Made by a program: the position numbers and the translations under genes. From assembly GCA_947494975.1 (NCBI GenBank), contig CANLXA010000004.1:777001-841000 (forward strand): a DNA stretch of 64,000 bases, given 5' to 3'. Numbering within the stretch: the stretch's first letter is position 1; each line of letters opens with the position of its first letter. This stretch comes from an uncultured Roseicyclus sp. GTDB lineage: Bacteria; Pseudomonadota; Alphaproteobacteria; Rhodobacterales; Rhodobacteraceae. Below are positions 53,250 to 62,551 of the stretch, one piece after another. The notes beneath the pieces were generated by a model. That model was not told the origin of the DNA and did not search any database. It saw nothing but the letters and a program-made list of their open reading frames with translations.

Positions 53250-54332
53250 GTGCCAGACTTCATGAAACTCTCACCGGAACTGATGAACGAGCGCCTTGCC
53301 TTGCCGCAGGGCGGACCTGTTCGGTTGCTGATAGACACCGACACCGCCAATGAGATCGACGATCAATACGCGTTGGCATGGGCGCTGCTGTCGCCCGAGA
53401 AGATGACGGTCGAGGCGATCACGGCCGAGCCTTTTTCCTTTGCGCATCACCAGCCGGAGCTTCTGAAGGCCGAGCGTGCGATTGAAGACGGATCCGAGCA
53501 CAAGGAACATCTGGTGGGCGGCTTTCAGGGCTGGATCGACCGATTGCATGCCCAAGGACGCCGGGCCGCGGATCTGACCTTCGTAGGACCCGCAGAGGGG
53601 ATGGAGCTGAGTTATCGTGAGATTCTGACGATCTACGACAAGCTGGGCCTGCCGTCCGAGGGGAAGGTTTTCCGCGGCGCAACCCGCTATATGCGCGATG
53701 CGGACGATATCGTGGAGTCGGACGCGGTGGATACAATCATTGACCTCGCGAAATCCGGCGATGCGCCGCTTTACATCGCGGCCATGGGCTGCGTCACCAA
53801 CATCGCAGGGGCACTACTGAAAGCGCCCGAGATCATTGAGCGGATTGTGGTGATCTGGACCTCGGCCTACCCGTCGTCGGCGCCGCATTGCAATCGCCCT
53901 TCTCTAAATCTTGTACAAGATATTCACGCCTCGCGCCTGATCTTCGACAGCGGCGTGCCACATATCTATCTGCCGGGGTATCATGTGGGCGCACAGCTCA
54001 AGATTTCTCGGTCGGAGATGGAGGCGCATGTGAAAGGGAAGGGAGCCATTGGCGATTATCTGCACCACCTCTACACCCACAATCCGCTCCACAACATGTT
54101 CGCGATCACCGATCGGGAACGACGCACCTGGGTGATCTGGGATATCATAAATATCGCTTGGTTGATCAACCCTGACTGGGTGCCGACGCATCTGACGACG
54201 TCACCGATCTTGGACGATGATCTCTATTGGCGGCATGACGCCACACGGCACCAGATGCGTGAGGCACATGATGTTCAGCGAGATGAGATTTTCCTCGATT
54301 TCTACGACAAGCTCGAGGACGCAGCTAAGTGA
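53250..54332 (+). CDS. Inosine-uridine-type nucleoside hydrolase
   Basis: A 360-residue nucleoside hydrolase-fold protein. The calcium-binding signature at the N-terminus reads LLIDTDTANEIDDQYAL (the DxDxxNExDD variant), and AAMGCVTNIAGAL and PHIYLPGYHVG are later conserved segments. It hydrolyses an N-glycosidic bond in ribonucleosides or related compounds. GTG 53250 is preferred because AAAGGGGA ends six bases before it. It overlaps the end of the convergent fucose-isomerase-like gene by 8 bases. It may feed a sugar to that operon. Confidence 0.88.
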   Translation: MPDFMKLSPELMNERLALPQGGPVRLLIDTDTANEIDDQYALAWALLSPEKMTVEAITAEPFSFAHHQPELLKAERAIEDGSEHKEHLVGGFQGWIDRLHAQGRRAADLTFVGPAEGMELSYREILTIYDKLGLPSEGKVFRGATRYMRDADDIVESDAVDTIIDLAKSGDAPLYIAAMGCVTNIAGALLKAPEIIERIVVIWTSAYPSSAPHCNRPSLNLVQDIHASRLIFDSGVPHIYLPGYHVGAQLKISRSEMEAHVKGKGAIGDYLHHLYTHNPLHNMFAITDRERRTWVIWDIINIAWLINPDWVPTHLTTSPILDDDLYWRHDATRHQMREAHDVQRDEIFLDFYDKLEDAAK

Positions 54333-55746
54333 AATCCCGCGCGTCCAGATGTCCGCGCATCGGGCGTTTGCCCAAGGCCTCCATCCCCGTCCATGCACCA
54401 AACTCCGCGAGCGCAGCGAGGTGGTCGCCGGGGATCAGTACAAAATGATGCTCCAGGCCGTGCGCCATGATTGTGGCCACGACGTCTTCGAGTGACGCCG
54501 CTTCTCCGTCGACAGAGAATTGCTCCAGCCATCCGCGGCAACCCGCAAAACCGCTCGGGTCTCGGCCCGAAACCTCCGCACCCATGGTGAACAAAGCGCT
54601 GGCATTGCGTGCTATGCGGAAGACGCTGACCGGGCCGTCACGGAACACGAGATCACTGATCGCACCATAGATCGGGCCTTCTTCCGTGCCACGTCCGATC
54701 ATCGGGTGGTTGACCCATTTGGCCCTGTTCCCGTCCGCCAGATAGAGCGGTCCGCCACCGCCGTGCCACATCAGGAGTTGTCCCGCGTCCAGATCAGGCT
54801 CTGTCATGTCCAGAAGATAGCCGACGCGACCGGTGAGGGATTTCGCCACAAGTTGCGTAATCGCGCCCAAAACGTCGCCTTCGGAGGCCACCGGCAATCC
54901 GTGCGCCTCCTCCAGCCATGAGAAGGCCGCGCCGGGATGCATGCCGGGATCCGCTTGCAAGGCGGGCCAGTCACTGGCCGCCAGCGCGTCATAGCCGCCA
55001 TCTTTCGCCATCGCGCGCAGGGCAAGGGATGCCCGCCCGGTCAGCGCCATTTGCGCGTCGGATACGCCGTCAATCTGCGCGGCATTTGCCATCAGCGCGA
55101 CCTCCGCCGCCACCGTGTCATCGTCCAGCGCCGCCATCCGGCCAGTCAGTTCATGCAGGTCGTGATGTGCCACCTCCACGCCCAACCGTGTGCGTAGCTC
55201 GGAGGTTGAGACTTCCATATTGTAGAATGTCATCGCCAAACCACCGATAACGCCGATCCGCGCGCCATCCATCGCGCGGGCGGCCTTGATCGCTCGGAAT
55301 GTGTTGCGCATGCGGTTGAGCAGGGCCGGGCTGTGCGGGGCGCCGTGATACCATTGTACCGGCCGCGCCGTGAGGTCGCGCACCTGCCGCGCGATGGACA
55401 TGGACATGTTGAGGGAGACGAAATTGTTGAGTTGAACATCGCCCGTCCGGACAGGCTCGGGCACCGACCAGAAGCCGCAGCGGAACTCGGATGCAGCGAC
55501 GGTGCGGGCCACGTCGCCCATGGAAAAGCCGCCGTGGAGGAGAAGCACGAAATCGACGCCCTCTACCCTGCATGCCTCCAGCGCGTGCAAGGTATCGCGC
55601 GCATCCATCGGGATCTCCGGCACGACAAATAGCTGCGCCTTCTCCGCATCACACAATGCGCCGAGCCCTTCGCGAGCCGCTTCCCAGACCCCGTGCTTGT
55701 TCGGGAAGTAACTGGGCAAGGACGCCCGGATCAGACCGATTTTCAT
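54325..55746 (-). CDS. L-fucose/L-arabinose isomerase-fold protein
   Basis: A 473-residue protein of the fucose/arabinose isomerase family: IGLIRASLPSYFPNKHG at the start, FVLLLHGGFSMGDVARTVAAS, PVQWYHGAPHSPALLNRMR, and LLMWHGGGGPLYLADG and LIPGDHLAALAEF late, where His residues probably bind Mn2+. Such enzymes interconvert aldoses and ketoses. ATG 55746 is taken because the SDR stop overlaps it (ATGA). As the last gene of the sugar operon it may act at the entry of the pathway. Specific sugar unknown. Confidence 0.83.
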   Translation of the reverse strand: MKIGLIRASLPSYFPNKHGVWEAAREGLGALCDAEKAQLFVVPEIPMDARDTLHALEACRVEGVDFVLLLHGGFSMGDVARTVAASEFRCGFWSVPEPVRTGDVQLNNFVSLNMSMSIARQVRDLTARPVQWYHGAPHSPALLNRMRNTFRAIKAARAMDGARIGVIGGLAMTFYNMEVSTSELRTRLGVEVAHHDLHELTGRMAALDDDTVAAEVALMANAAQIDGVSDAQMALTGRASLALRAMAKDGGYDALAASDWPALQADPGMHPGAAFSWLEEAHGLPVASEGDVLGAITQLVAKSLTGRVGYLLDMTEPDLDAGQLLMWHGGGGPLYLADGNRAKWVNHPMIGRGTEEGPIYGAISDLVFRDGPVSVFRIARNASALFTMGAEVSGRDPSGFAGCRGWLEQFSVDGEAASLEDVVATIMAHGLEHHFVLIPGDHLAALAEFGAWTGMEALGKRPMRGHLDARDFT

Positions 55747-56507
55747 ATCCGCAAATATCCCCCATCGACGATCAGAGACGTCCCCATGACATATTTCGCG
55801 AGGTCCGAGGCGAGGTAGATGCAGGCATCTGCGACTTCCGATGGCTCCCCCCAACGGCGCGCCGGGATCATGTCGAGATAGCCCTCGCCGGTCTCCGTCC
55901 CGATCACCGGATCATCCTCGACATTCATGTGGGTGCGCATGATGCCGGGGTTCACATTGTTCACGCGGATGCCCATCGGCCCAAGCTCATCCGCCAGCGA
56001 ATAGGTCAGCAGCCGGACGGCGCCCTTGGACATGTTATAGTGGCAGAACCCGCCCGTGCCGCGCATGCCCGCGATAGAGCACAGGTTGATGATGACCCCG
56101 CTTTTGCGCTTCGCCATCGCCCGCGCCGCCATCTGGGACCCGAAGAAGACGCTTTTGACATTCACGTCCTGCATCCTTTGATATGTCGCTTCGGTCGCGT
56201 CCAAAAACGGCTCTTTCTGCAAGATGCCCGCATTGTTGACCATGATGTCGAGCCCGCCCCAAGCCTCGGCGACCTGCACCAATGCTTCAAGTTCATCGAT
56301 CTGGCTGACATCGCACTTCACAAACCGCGCCATGCCTGGCGATCCTGCGTTGATTGCATCCGCAGTAGGTCTGCCGCCCTCGCGCCCCTCCGCTGACAGG
56401 TCTGCCACGACAACCTTGGCGCCCTGTTTTACGAAACCTTCCGCAATCGCTCGGCCATTGCCGCTGGATCCACCGGTGACGATAGCGATCTTGCCCTCTA
56501 GCAACAT
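55743..56507 (-). CDS. SDR-family sugar or polyol dehydrogenase
   Basis: A 254-residue classical SDR: TGGSSGNGRAIAEGF is the cofactor motif, MVNNAG the NNAG, and CHYNMSKGAV the YxxxK catalytic pair; NPGIMRTHM follows. The C-terminal YVMGTSLIVDGGYLRI is typical of polyol and gluconate-type dehydrogenases. It overlaps the isomerase gene (ATGA) and lies 9 bases after the aldolase gene. It would oxidise a polyol or sugar with NAD(P)+ in the same pathway. Confidence 0.9.
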   Translation of the reverse strand: MLLEGKIAIVTGGSSGNGRAIAEGFVKQGAKVVVADLSAEGREGGRPTADAINAGSPGMARFVKCDVSQIDELEALVQVAEAWGGLDIMVNNAGILQKEPFLDATEATYQRMQDVNVKSVFFGSQMAARAMAKRKSGVIINLCSIAGMRGTGGFCHYNMSKGAVRLLTYSLADELGPMGIRVNNVNPGIMRTHMNVEDDPVIGTETGEGYLDMIPARRWGEPSEVADACIYLASDLAKYVMGTSLIVDGGYLRI

Positions 56508-56516
56508 GTCTTCCTC

Positions 56517-57413
56517 CTATCCCACCGCTTCGACCAGTTTCTCTAAGCGTTGCGTTCCGGTGTCGCGTAGCCAGCTGCGTAAGGCCTGCTCCCCGCCCGA
56601 GCCAAAGACGCCGACAGCATCCGACCAGATGGCGCGGCCACACATGAATCCGTTGAAGGGGACACCGGCCTCCACGGCCATTTTCAAGGACGCTTCGAAC
56701 CGCTCGAACGTCACGCCCGCGCTGAGATAGACGAGATCGATTCCCTCCGCCGCGTCGCCCGCGGCGCGAAACGCGTCCAAAGCGTCGGCGTGAGAAAAAA
56801 CGGGCGTGCCGAAACCGTCCACGAAGTCGAGATCCACCGGGATCTCCACTTTCAGGACATCGGCCTGAAACCTCGGATCCGCGAATGTTGCTGTTGCGCG
56901 GCGCACCAGGTCGGGTTTGACGCGGGCGTAACCTTCCGTCCCCGGTTCAAGCGTCGGATGATAGACCAGCGGCTCCATCAGGAATTGCACACCTGCGCCC
57001 CGACAGCGTTGACCGATATCTGCCACCAGATCCTGTTTACGCACGTTTAGGGAAGGCTCATCATCGGGGGCATAGTAGATGAAGAATTTCAGCAACCCGA
57101 CATCCATCGCCGCATAGTCGGAAACCTGCAGGTTCTCCGGCAGAACCGTGATCCTGTCCGCGTCCGAAATGTGGTAAACGTCGGCCTCGAACGCGACCAT
57201 GCGCGCGCAGCCGGCAGGGTAGCTTTCCAGCAGGTCGGGGCCACACGTCGCGTCGACAAGAACGGTGCTCGCATCTGGCCCCAGCTCCTCGAGCACCGCG
57301 CGCTTGAAGGTCAGTAGATCGTCGTCCCGCGCCGCTGCACCCCGCGCCTCCGCCAGCGCGGCGGCAAGGCCACTGCCCGCATCGACCGCCACTCCGTGAA
57401 ACGCGCGCTGCAT
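56517..57413 (-). CDS. LacD/YihT-type class I aldolase
   Basis: A 298-residue class I aldolase of the tagatose-bisphosphate/sulfofructose-phosphate aldolase family. The likely Schiff-base Lys is in ADVLKVEIPVDL; VDATCGPDLL, LLKFFIYYAPDD and FLMEPLVYHP mark the barrel strands. It cleaves a phosphorylated ketose to dihydroxyacetone phosphate (or an analogue) and an aldehyde. The gene is 2 bases from DhaK. Its precise phosphosugar cannot be told. Confidence 0.85.
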   Translation of the reverse strand: MQRAFHGVAVDAGSGLAAALAEARGAAARDDDLLTFKRAVLEELGPDASTVLVDATCGPDLLESYPAGCARMVAFEADVYHISDADRITVLPENLQVSDYAAMDVGLLKFFIYYAPDDEPSLNVRKQDLVADIGQRCRGAGVQFLMEPLVYHPTLEPGTEGYARVKPDLVRRATATFADPRFQADVLKVEIPVDLDFVDGFGTPVFSHADALDAFRAAGDAAEGIDLVYLSAGVTFERFEASLKMAVEAGVPFNGFMCGRAIWSDAVGVFGSGGEQALRSWLRDTGTQRLEKLVEAVG

Positions 57414-57415
57414 GG

Positions 57416-58432
57416 CTATCCTCCCTGCCGGTCGATGTGGGGAAATTGCGGCGCTGCGTGCGGTGCCAGCCAGAACTCGGCCATCTGGGCCGTTGGTGTG
57501 AAGAGCGAGATCGAGAACCCGCCCATCTCCTGGGTTGTGGAATAGCTTCCGATCATCGGCGCGGTGGGCGTGATCCCGTGGGTTGCAAGATGGGCCGTGA
57601 CCTCACGGTAGATCGTCAGCAGCTCCATCATCGTTGTTCCCCCGCTGCCGTTGATGAGCGCGATAGTGGGTGTGCCGGAGGCGATGGGGCGATCCTCCAG
57701 GAGCTCATCGACCATGAAGCGCACGAGATCGTTCACAGGGCCAACCTTGCGGCGGCCCACACCTGGCTCTCCATGGACGCCCATACCGATGAAGACCTCA
57801 TCGTCGGGCAGGGTAAACATCACCTCTCCACTGAGTGGGGACACGCCGGGGGAAACGGCAACGCCCAGGGTCCGCGTGGCGGCGCGCACCTCTTCGCCGA
57901 GTGTCATGAGGTCGTCGAGGCCCAGTCCGGCCTCTGCCGCGGCGCCCAGAATCTTGTAGATGAACATCGTACCCGCGGCGCCGCGCCGCTCGTCCTCCTG
58001 ACCCTTGGGGGCAGAGGAGATATCATCATACATCAGCAGAGGCCGGACGTTCAGCCCGTCCTCCTGCGCCATCATGGCTGCGGCATTGCCGTTGATAACG
58101 TCACCCTCATGGCGAGAGATCAGAAGGATCGCGCCTGCATCGCCGGTCACTTCCTCGATCCCCTCAAGGATCATGTCGGGGGACGGCGCGGCGAAGACAT
58201 CGCCCACGACATTGGCATCCAGCAGGCCTTCGCCCACGAAACCCATGGCAATCGGCTCATGCCCGCAGCCATTACCGATCAGCAGGGCAACCTTGCCGTC
58301 TTTCGTGCGCAGCGTCTTGCGGCGCACCACGCGCGGGTTGTCGCCGCGCGCCACGATGCCGGGATAGGCCGCAACGAACCCATCAATCATGTCGTCTGGC
58401 ATACGATCTTTGGAGTTGAACAGCTTCTTCAC
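57416..58432 (-). CDS. dhaK: Dihydroxyacetone kinase family, DhaK substrate-binding subunit
   Basis: A 338-residue DhaK homologue. LLIGNGCGHEPIAMGFVGEG is the phosphate-side loop, and GMGVHGEPGV contains the His that forms a covalent hemiaminal with the ketone substrate. The order of domains and length match DhaK. It would bind dihydroxyacetone or a longer ketose such as erythrulose. It overlaps DhaL by four bases. No DhaM (phosphotransferase component) is present, so phosphorylation is probably ATP-dependent through DhaL, as in non-PTS kinases. Confidence 0.9.
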   Translation of the reverse strand: MKKLFNSKDRMPDDMIDGFVAAYPGIVARGDNPRVVRRKTLRTKDGKVALLIGNGCGHEPIAMGFVGEGLLDANVVGDVFAAPSPDMILEGIEEVTGDAGAILLISRHEGDVINGNAAAMMAQEDGLNVRPLLMYDDISSAPKGQEDERRGAAGTMFIYKILGAAAEAGLGLDDLMTLGEEVRAATRTLGVAVSPGVSPLSGEVMFTLPDDEVFIGMGVHGEPGVGRRKVGPVNDLVRFMVDELLEDRPIASGTPTIALINGSGGTTMMELLTIYREVTAHLATHGITPTAPMIGSYSTTQEMGGFSISLFTPTAQMAEFWLAPHAAPQFPHIDRQGG

Positions 58433-58938
58433 GTCGACCGCTCCTGAAAGGCCGCCAGTATCTCCGCAACGGAGGTTGCACCCGCGTCCACATGGCCCAC
58501 GCCCGCGCCTTCCACATACTTCGCGCGGCCGCGTTTTGCCGCCATGTCGCGTGTGGCATCGCGGCCGTCTGCAGCGGCCTTGGCAGGGTCGTCAGAGACG
58601 GAGGCCGGGATCAGCGCGTCCAGCATCGTCTTGTCGCCCGCTTTCGCCTGCCCAAGCATCGCGACTTTTTCCGCGGCCTCCGCCAATGCCTCACTCAATG
58701 GCGTCCCCGAATCCGCCTTGCCCAAAGCCGCGATCAGCACCGCAAAGAGAGAGCCGCTGGCACCACCCGCCGCCCGGCGAAAGGCCTTTTCGGGCGCCTG
58801 GTCCGCGCCCGCTGCCGCACGCAGGCCTTTCAGCATCGTCGTGCCGTGGTCGCCGTCGCCCGTTGCCGCATCCAGCGCGTTCAGACTGTCCTCCAGCGCC
58901 TCGAATCGGGTCGCCACATCTGCCCAGAACGCGTTCAT
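58429..58938 (-). CDS. dhaL: Dihydroxyacetone kinase family, DhaL nucleotide-binding subunit
   Basis: A 169-residue DhaL. LNALDAATGDGDHGTTMLKG carries the Asp residues that hold ADP and two Mg2+, and GGASGSLFAVLIAALGK is the characteristic lid loop. DVATRFEALEDSL at the start and GAGVGHVDAGATSVAEIL at the end complete the eight-helix barrel. It transfers phosphate to the ketone bound in DhaK. It overlaps both neighbours by ATGA. Confidence 0.9.
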   Translation of the reverse strand: MNAFWADVATRFEALEDSLNALDAATGDGDHGTTMLKGLRAAAGADQAPEKAFRRAAGGASGSLFAVLIAALGKADSGTPLSEALAEAAEKVAMLGQAKAGDKTMLDALIPASVSDDPAKAAADGRDATRDMAAKRGRAKYVEGAGVGHVDAGATSVAEILAAFQERST

Positions 58939-59771
58939 CCGAAGGTCGCCCGCATGAACGCCAGCGCACGACGCGCGGCATCTATCGGCTCGGGCTCAAT
59001 GTTGCGCCAGATATTGAGGTCTGCACTGGCCGGGTTGCCCGCGATCACAAACATCTCTGCGACGATCCATCCGTCGTAGCCTGCGCGGTCGAGCCCGGCC
59101 TTCACCGTATCCCACGGCAGATGCCCGGACCCCGGCACGCCCCGGTCGTTATCCGAGACATGGAAATGCACCAACTTGTCCGCTGAGCCCGCAATGGCGG
59201 CGGTCATGTCTTTCTCTTCCATGTTCAGATGGAAGGTGTCGAGCAGCGCGCCTACCCGATCCGAGCCCGAGGCGCGGGCAATCGCGCAGGCCTCATCGGC
59301 GGTGTTGACAAGATCGGTCTCGAACCGGTTCAGCGCCTCGATACCAAGGGTCACGTCATGGGCCTGCAACGTGTCGTGCAACTCGCCGAGACATTCCGCT
59401 GACCGGGCTGCGCGGGCGGGCTTGTTCAGCGGGTCGAACACGCCCCAGGGTGCGAAGACAACCCCCGCGAGGCCGCGTGAGCCGATGCGTGCCGTCGTCT
59501 CGATCGCCCATTTGAGATATTCGACGCCCGCCGCGCGGATCTCCGGATCCTTCGACGTGATGTCCCTGTCCGGTGCCAATCCGTCAGAGCATGTCACCTC
59601 CAACCCATGGTCGCGCACAGCCTTCCCCAAAGCCGCCGCCTTTTCATCGGTCATGCCGAGCAGCGAGACCTCAACCCCGCCAAAGCCCAAGTCCGCGACG
59701 GTTGCCAGGATCGGCGTGATCTCATCGGTCCAGCGGGCTTGCCAGAGGCCTGCGTGAATGCCGTACTTCAT
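58935..59771 (-). CDS. D-psicose/L-ribulose 3-epimerase-like TIM barrel
   Basis: A 278-residue xylose-isomerase-like TIM barrel. Metal ligands fit ketose 3-epimerases: Glu in LGIEALNRFETDL, Asp-His in LLDTFHLNMEEKD, His in FHVSDNDRGVPGSGHLPW and Glu in WIVAEMF. It epimerises a ketose at C3. ATG 59771 is set by the ATGA overlap with the ABC ATPase; a longer frame starts at 59783. Placement between importer and kinase suggests a step before phosphorylation. Confidence 0.88.
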   Translation of the reverse strand: MKYGIHAGLWQARWTDEITPILATVADLGFGGVEVSLLGMTDEKAAALGKAVRDHGLEVTCSDGLAPDRDITSKDPEIRAAGVEYLKWAIETTARIGSRGLAGVVFAPWGVFDPLNKPARAARSAECLGELHDTLQAHDVTLGIEALNRFETDLVNTADEACAIARASGSDRVGALLDTFHLNMEEKDMTAAIAGSADKLVHFHVSDNDRGVPGSGHLPWDTVKAGLDRAGYDGWIVAEMFVIAGNPASADLNIWRNIEPEPIDAARRALAFMRATFG

Positions 59772-60802
59772 GAGATCACCCATAATGTTTGCGGGGGCAG
59801 GTGGATTGGAACGGTGTCGCCGGGCTTGAACCCTTCGACTTCATTCGGGTTCACCACCGCGTCGATCTCCGTTTCACCGACGCGCAATTTCAGGCGGGTC
59901 TGCGTGCCGAGGTAGATGACGTCGGCAACCTTTGCCGACAGGTTGTTGCCGTCTCCTTGGCCTACCCGTACATTCTCGGGCCGAAAGGTCAGCTTGCCTG
60001 CGCCTTCAACCGCACCATCTGCCAGGCTCAGCCGCCCCAACGGGCCATCGAATATGCCGCCTGCAGACTTGCCGGGGATGAAGTTATGGCCACCGAAAAA
60101 GCGCGCCGTCGCCTCGTCTACGGGCCGTTTGTAGAAGACATCGGCGCGGTCGTATTGCTTCATCTGCCCGTCGAGGATCAGGGCCACGCGGTCAGCCAGC
60201 ACCACCGCCTCTTCCTGGTCGTGGGTCACGAAGATCGTGGTGATCCCCATTTCCTGCTGCAATGATCGGATCAGGTCGCGCATCTCGAAGCGTAGATGGG
60301 CGTCGAGGTTCGATAGCGGCTCGTCCAGCAGCAGGACCTCTGGTTGAACGATCAGCGCGCGGGCCAAGGCGATACGCTGCTGCTGGCCACCGGACAGAGC
60401 GCTTGGTCGGCGGTCGCCCAGATCGGGCAGTTTCACCAGATCCAGCATCTCGCCCACGCGGCGCTTGATCTCGGCCGAGTCCGTCTTGCGCATTTTGAGG
60501 CCGAACCCGACATTGTCGGCCACGGACATGTAGGGGAACAACAGGTAGTTCTGAAATACCATCACCACGCCCCGATGCTCGGGCTTGTCGCGCAGGATGG
60601 AGCGGTCATCGAACCGCACATCGCCAGACGTCGGCTCCAGCAGGCCCGCGATCATCTTCATCGTCGTGGTCTTGCCACAGCCCGACGGGCCAAGGAGGGC
60701 AGTCAACTCGCCCGATGCGATTTCAAGGCTGAGACGGTCCAGCGCTGGCGCATCGGCACCGGGATAGACTTTGGTCAGCTCTTGGATGGAAACATGCGTC
60801 AT
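59768..60802 (-). CDS. ABC transporter ATP-binding protein (MalK/PotA type)
   Basis: A 344-residue ATPase: Walker A GPSGCGKTTTMKMI, Q-loop VFQNYLLFPYMSV, signature LSGGQQQRIALARAL, Walker B VLLLDEPLSNLD and H-loop TIFVTHDQEEA. A C-terminal TOBE domain starts near residue 270. It powers the importer formed by the two permeases and binding protein upstream. ATGA overlaps on both sides. Confidence 0.93.
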   Translation of the reverse strand: MTHVSIQELTKVYPGADAPALDRLSLEIASGELTALLGPSGCGKTTTMKMIAGLLEPTSGDVRFDDRSILRDKPEHRGVVMVFQNYLLFPYMSVADNVGFGLKMRKTDSAEIKRRVGEMLDLVKLPDLGDRRPSALSGGQQQRIALARALIVQPEVLLLDEPLSNLDAHLRFEMRDLIRSLQQEMGITTIFVTHDQEEAVVLADRVALILDGQMKQYDRADVFYKRPVDEATARFFGGHNFIPGKSAGGIFDGPLGRLSLADGAVEGAGKLTFRPENVRVGQGDGNNLSAKVADVIYLGTQTRLKLRVGETEIDAVVNPNEVEGFKPGDTVPIHLPPQTLWVIS

Positions 60803-61623
60803 ATGCGGCCAAAGCCTCCGACAGCGCCGGAGCGGCCCGAAAGCTGTTTGGCGGTGAGTGTCAGGATCAGGATGCCGGGCAGGATGTAGATCATGCCGAT
60901 TGCCCCGGTGATGTCATTGCGCCCGGACGTGGCGAAATTGAACAACAACAAGGGCAGGGTCACGACGCGACCGCCACCCACCAGCAGCGTCAGGATGTAT
61001 TGGCTCCACGAGACGAGAAACGCAAAGAGGCCGCCCACGATGATGCCGGGCATGATCGCGGGCAGTGTGACGTACCAGAAGGTCTTGAGCGGTGACGCCC
61101 CGAGCGAGCGGGCCTGCGCCTCGAATGCCGGGTCGTAATTGGAAAAGATGCCCGCCATCACCAGTGTCATATAGGGCAGTGTCGGGATCAGGTGGACCAA
61201 GATCACACCGTGGACGGTGTTGGTCAGGCCCAGATAGATGAAAACGGTATGGACGCCGAGGACCACAGCGATCCCCGGCACGATGGTGGGGGCAAGGATC
61301 ATCAACTCGATCACTTCCTTCCCCTTGAACTTGTACATGCCCAGAGCGCGGCCAGCGGGCACCCCCACCAGGATCGACAGCACGGTTGCGGCAAGCGATA
61401 TCCCGATGGTCAGCCACAGGGCATCCAGCACGCCCGATGTATCCGACAGAGCATAGCGCCAGGCGTCCAGCGTCCACATGCGCGGCAGCAGGTCGGGAAA
61501 GAACCATCCGCGCGCGACGGACCAGATCCCCAGCGGGATCAAGGGCAGCACCAGCCATGTCACCAGCAACAGGCAGGTGATGTAGCGGAAGGTTTTGGTC
61601 CACAGACCGTCGTGGCCGATCAT
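60799..61623 (-). CDS. ABC transporter permease (PotC-like)
   Basis: A 274-residue, six-helix inner-membrane protein. The cytoplasmic EAA loop reads EAQARSLGASPLKTFWYVTLP, typical of the spermidine/putrescine-type binding-protein-dependent permeases. The N-terminus (YITCLLLVTWLVLPLIPLG) is the first helix. It overlaps the ATPase by ATGA and lies one base after the other permease gene. It pairs with that protein to form the channel. Confidence 0.92.
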   Translation of the reverse strand: MIGHDGLWTKTFRYITCLLLVTWLVLPLIPLGIWSVARGWFFPDLLPRMWTLDAWRYALSDTSGVLDALWLTIGISLAATVLSILVGVPAGRALGMYKFKGKEVIELMILAPTIVPGIAVVLGVHTVFIYLGLTNTVHGVILVHLIPTLPYMTLVMAGIFSNYDPAFEAQARSLGASPLKTFWYVTLPAIMPGIIVGGLFAFLVSWSQYILTLLVGGGRVVTLPLLLFNFATSGRNDITGAIGMIYILPGILILTLTAKQLSGRSGAVGGFGRI

Positions 61624-61624
61624 T

Positions 61625-62482
61625 TCAGCTCCTCACCCGTTTGCGGGAATAGCGAATGTAGATGAAGATCATCACCGCGCTCAGGATCGCGATGATGATC
61701 GCCAGCGCCATCGCCTCGGGGCGCGCCGCAAGATCCACGTCGGTGTAGCTGCGGTATGCCAGAACCGGCAGGGCGGCTGGGTAGTTGGCCCCCAGAAGCG
61801 CCGGGATTTCGTAGGCACCGAAGGTGAAGGCGAACACGATGACCGAGGCCGACAGGATCCCCGGGAAGATCAGCGGCAACAACACGTGGCGAAAGGTCTG
61901 CCACTTGGAAGCGCCAAGCGATCGCGCGACGCTCTCGTAGTTTTCGCCCAGGGCCTGCATGTTGGCCAGCACGATGACCCCGATGAAAGGCACCTCTTTC
62001 CAGACATACTGCAAGATGATGCCGATGGCGAAGGGGTCGAAGACCATGGCCGGGAAATCGGCGGGCCGCTGGATCAGATCGACCTCCGCCGCGAGGCGGG
62101 CGAAGACGCCCGATTGCGAGAAGAGGTAGAGGATGCCGATCGCACCCACGAGGTGTGGGACCGTCAGGTTGAGCTGAAACAGGAAGTTGATCACCGCGCG
62201 CCCGATGAAAGCGCGTCTAAGCAGTAGCGCCGCACCGACGGCGAGAACGCAGGAAATCAGCGTTGATGTGAACGAGATGTGGAAACTGAGCAGGAAGGAC
62301 CAGTAGAATTCCTCGTTCGTGAAGACGTTGACATAGGCCTGCAAGTTCGGCTCGGTCAGGCCGATGACCGGCATGTAATTGAAACTGCGCATCAGCCCGA
62401 TCAGCAGGCCGCCGAAGAACAGCAGCACGATGACTGACATCGCGGGCAGCAGCAACAGGATGATCTTCAGACGGTCGGACAA
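61625..62482 (-). CDS. ABC transporter permease (PotB-like)
   Basis: A 285-residue, six-helix permease with EAA loop ESVARSLGASKWQTFRHVLLP. It starts at TTG 62482 with AGAAGG about nine bases upstream. It is the first permease after the binding-protein gene; a hairpin lies in the 69-base gap before it. It forms a heterodimer with the PotC-like permease for uptake of the pathway substrate. Confidence 0.92.
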   Translation of the reverse strand: MSDRLKIILLLLPAMSVIVLLFFGGLLIGLMRSFNYMPVIGLTEPNLQAYVNVFTNEEFYWSFLLSFHISFTSTLISCVLAVGAALLLRRAFIGRAVINFLFQLNLTVPHLVGAIGILYLFSQSGVFARLAAEVDLIQRPADFPAMVFDPFAIGIILQYVWKEVPFIGVIVLANMQALGENYESVARSLGASKWQTFRHVLLPLIFPGILSASVIVFAFTFGAYEIPALLGANYPAALPVLAYRSYTDVDLAARPEAMALAIIIAILSAVMIFIYIRYSRKRVRS

Positions 62483-62509
62483 GGGGCGGAGCCTTCTGCG
62501 GAGTGGTGT

Positions 62510-62540
62510 TCCCCCGCGACCCGCTGCGAGCCGCGAGGGA
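62510..62540 (-). promoter_or_regulatory. Intercistronic stem-loop between binding protein and permease
   Basis: On the minus-strand transcript TCCCTCGC pairs with GCGGGGGA (one G-U pair), and the stem extends by about three more pairs around a 9-base loop. It sits between the binding-protein stop (62552) and the permease start (62482). There is no T-run; a 3'-stabiliser role is likely, parallel to the TRAP hairpin at 3276. Confidence 0.5.
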
Positions 62541-62551
62541 CGGGAGAGGCT

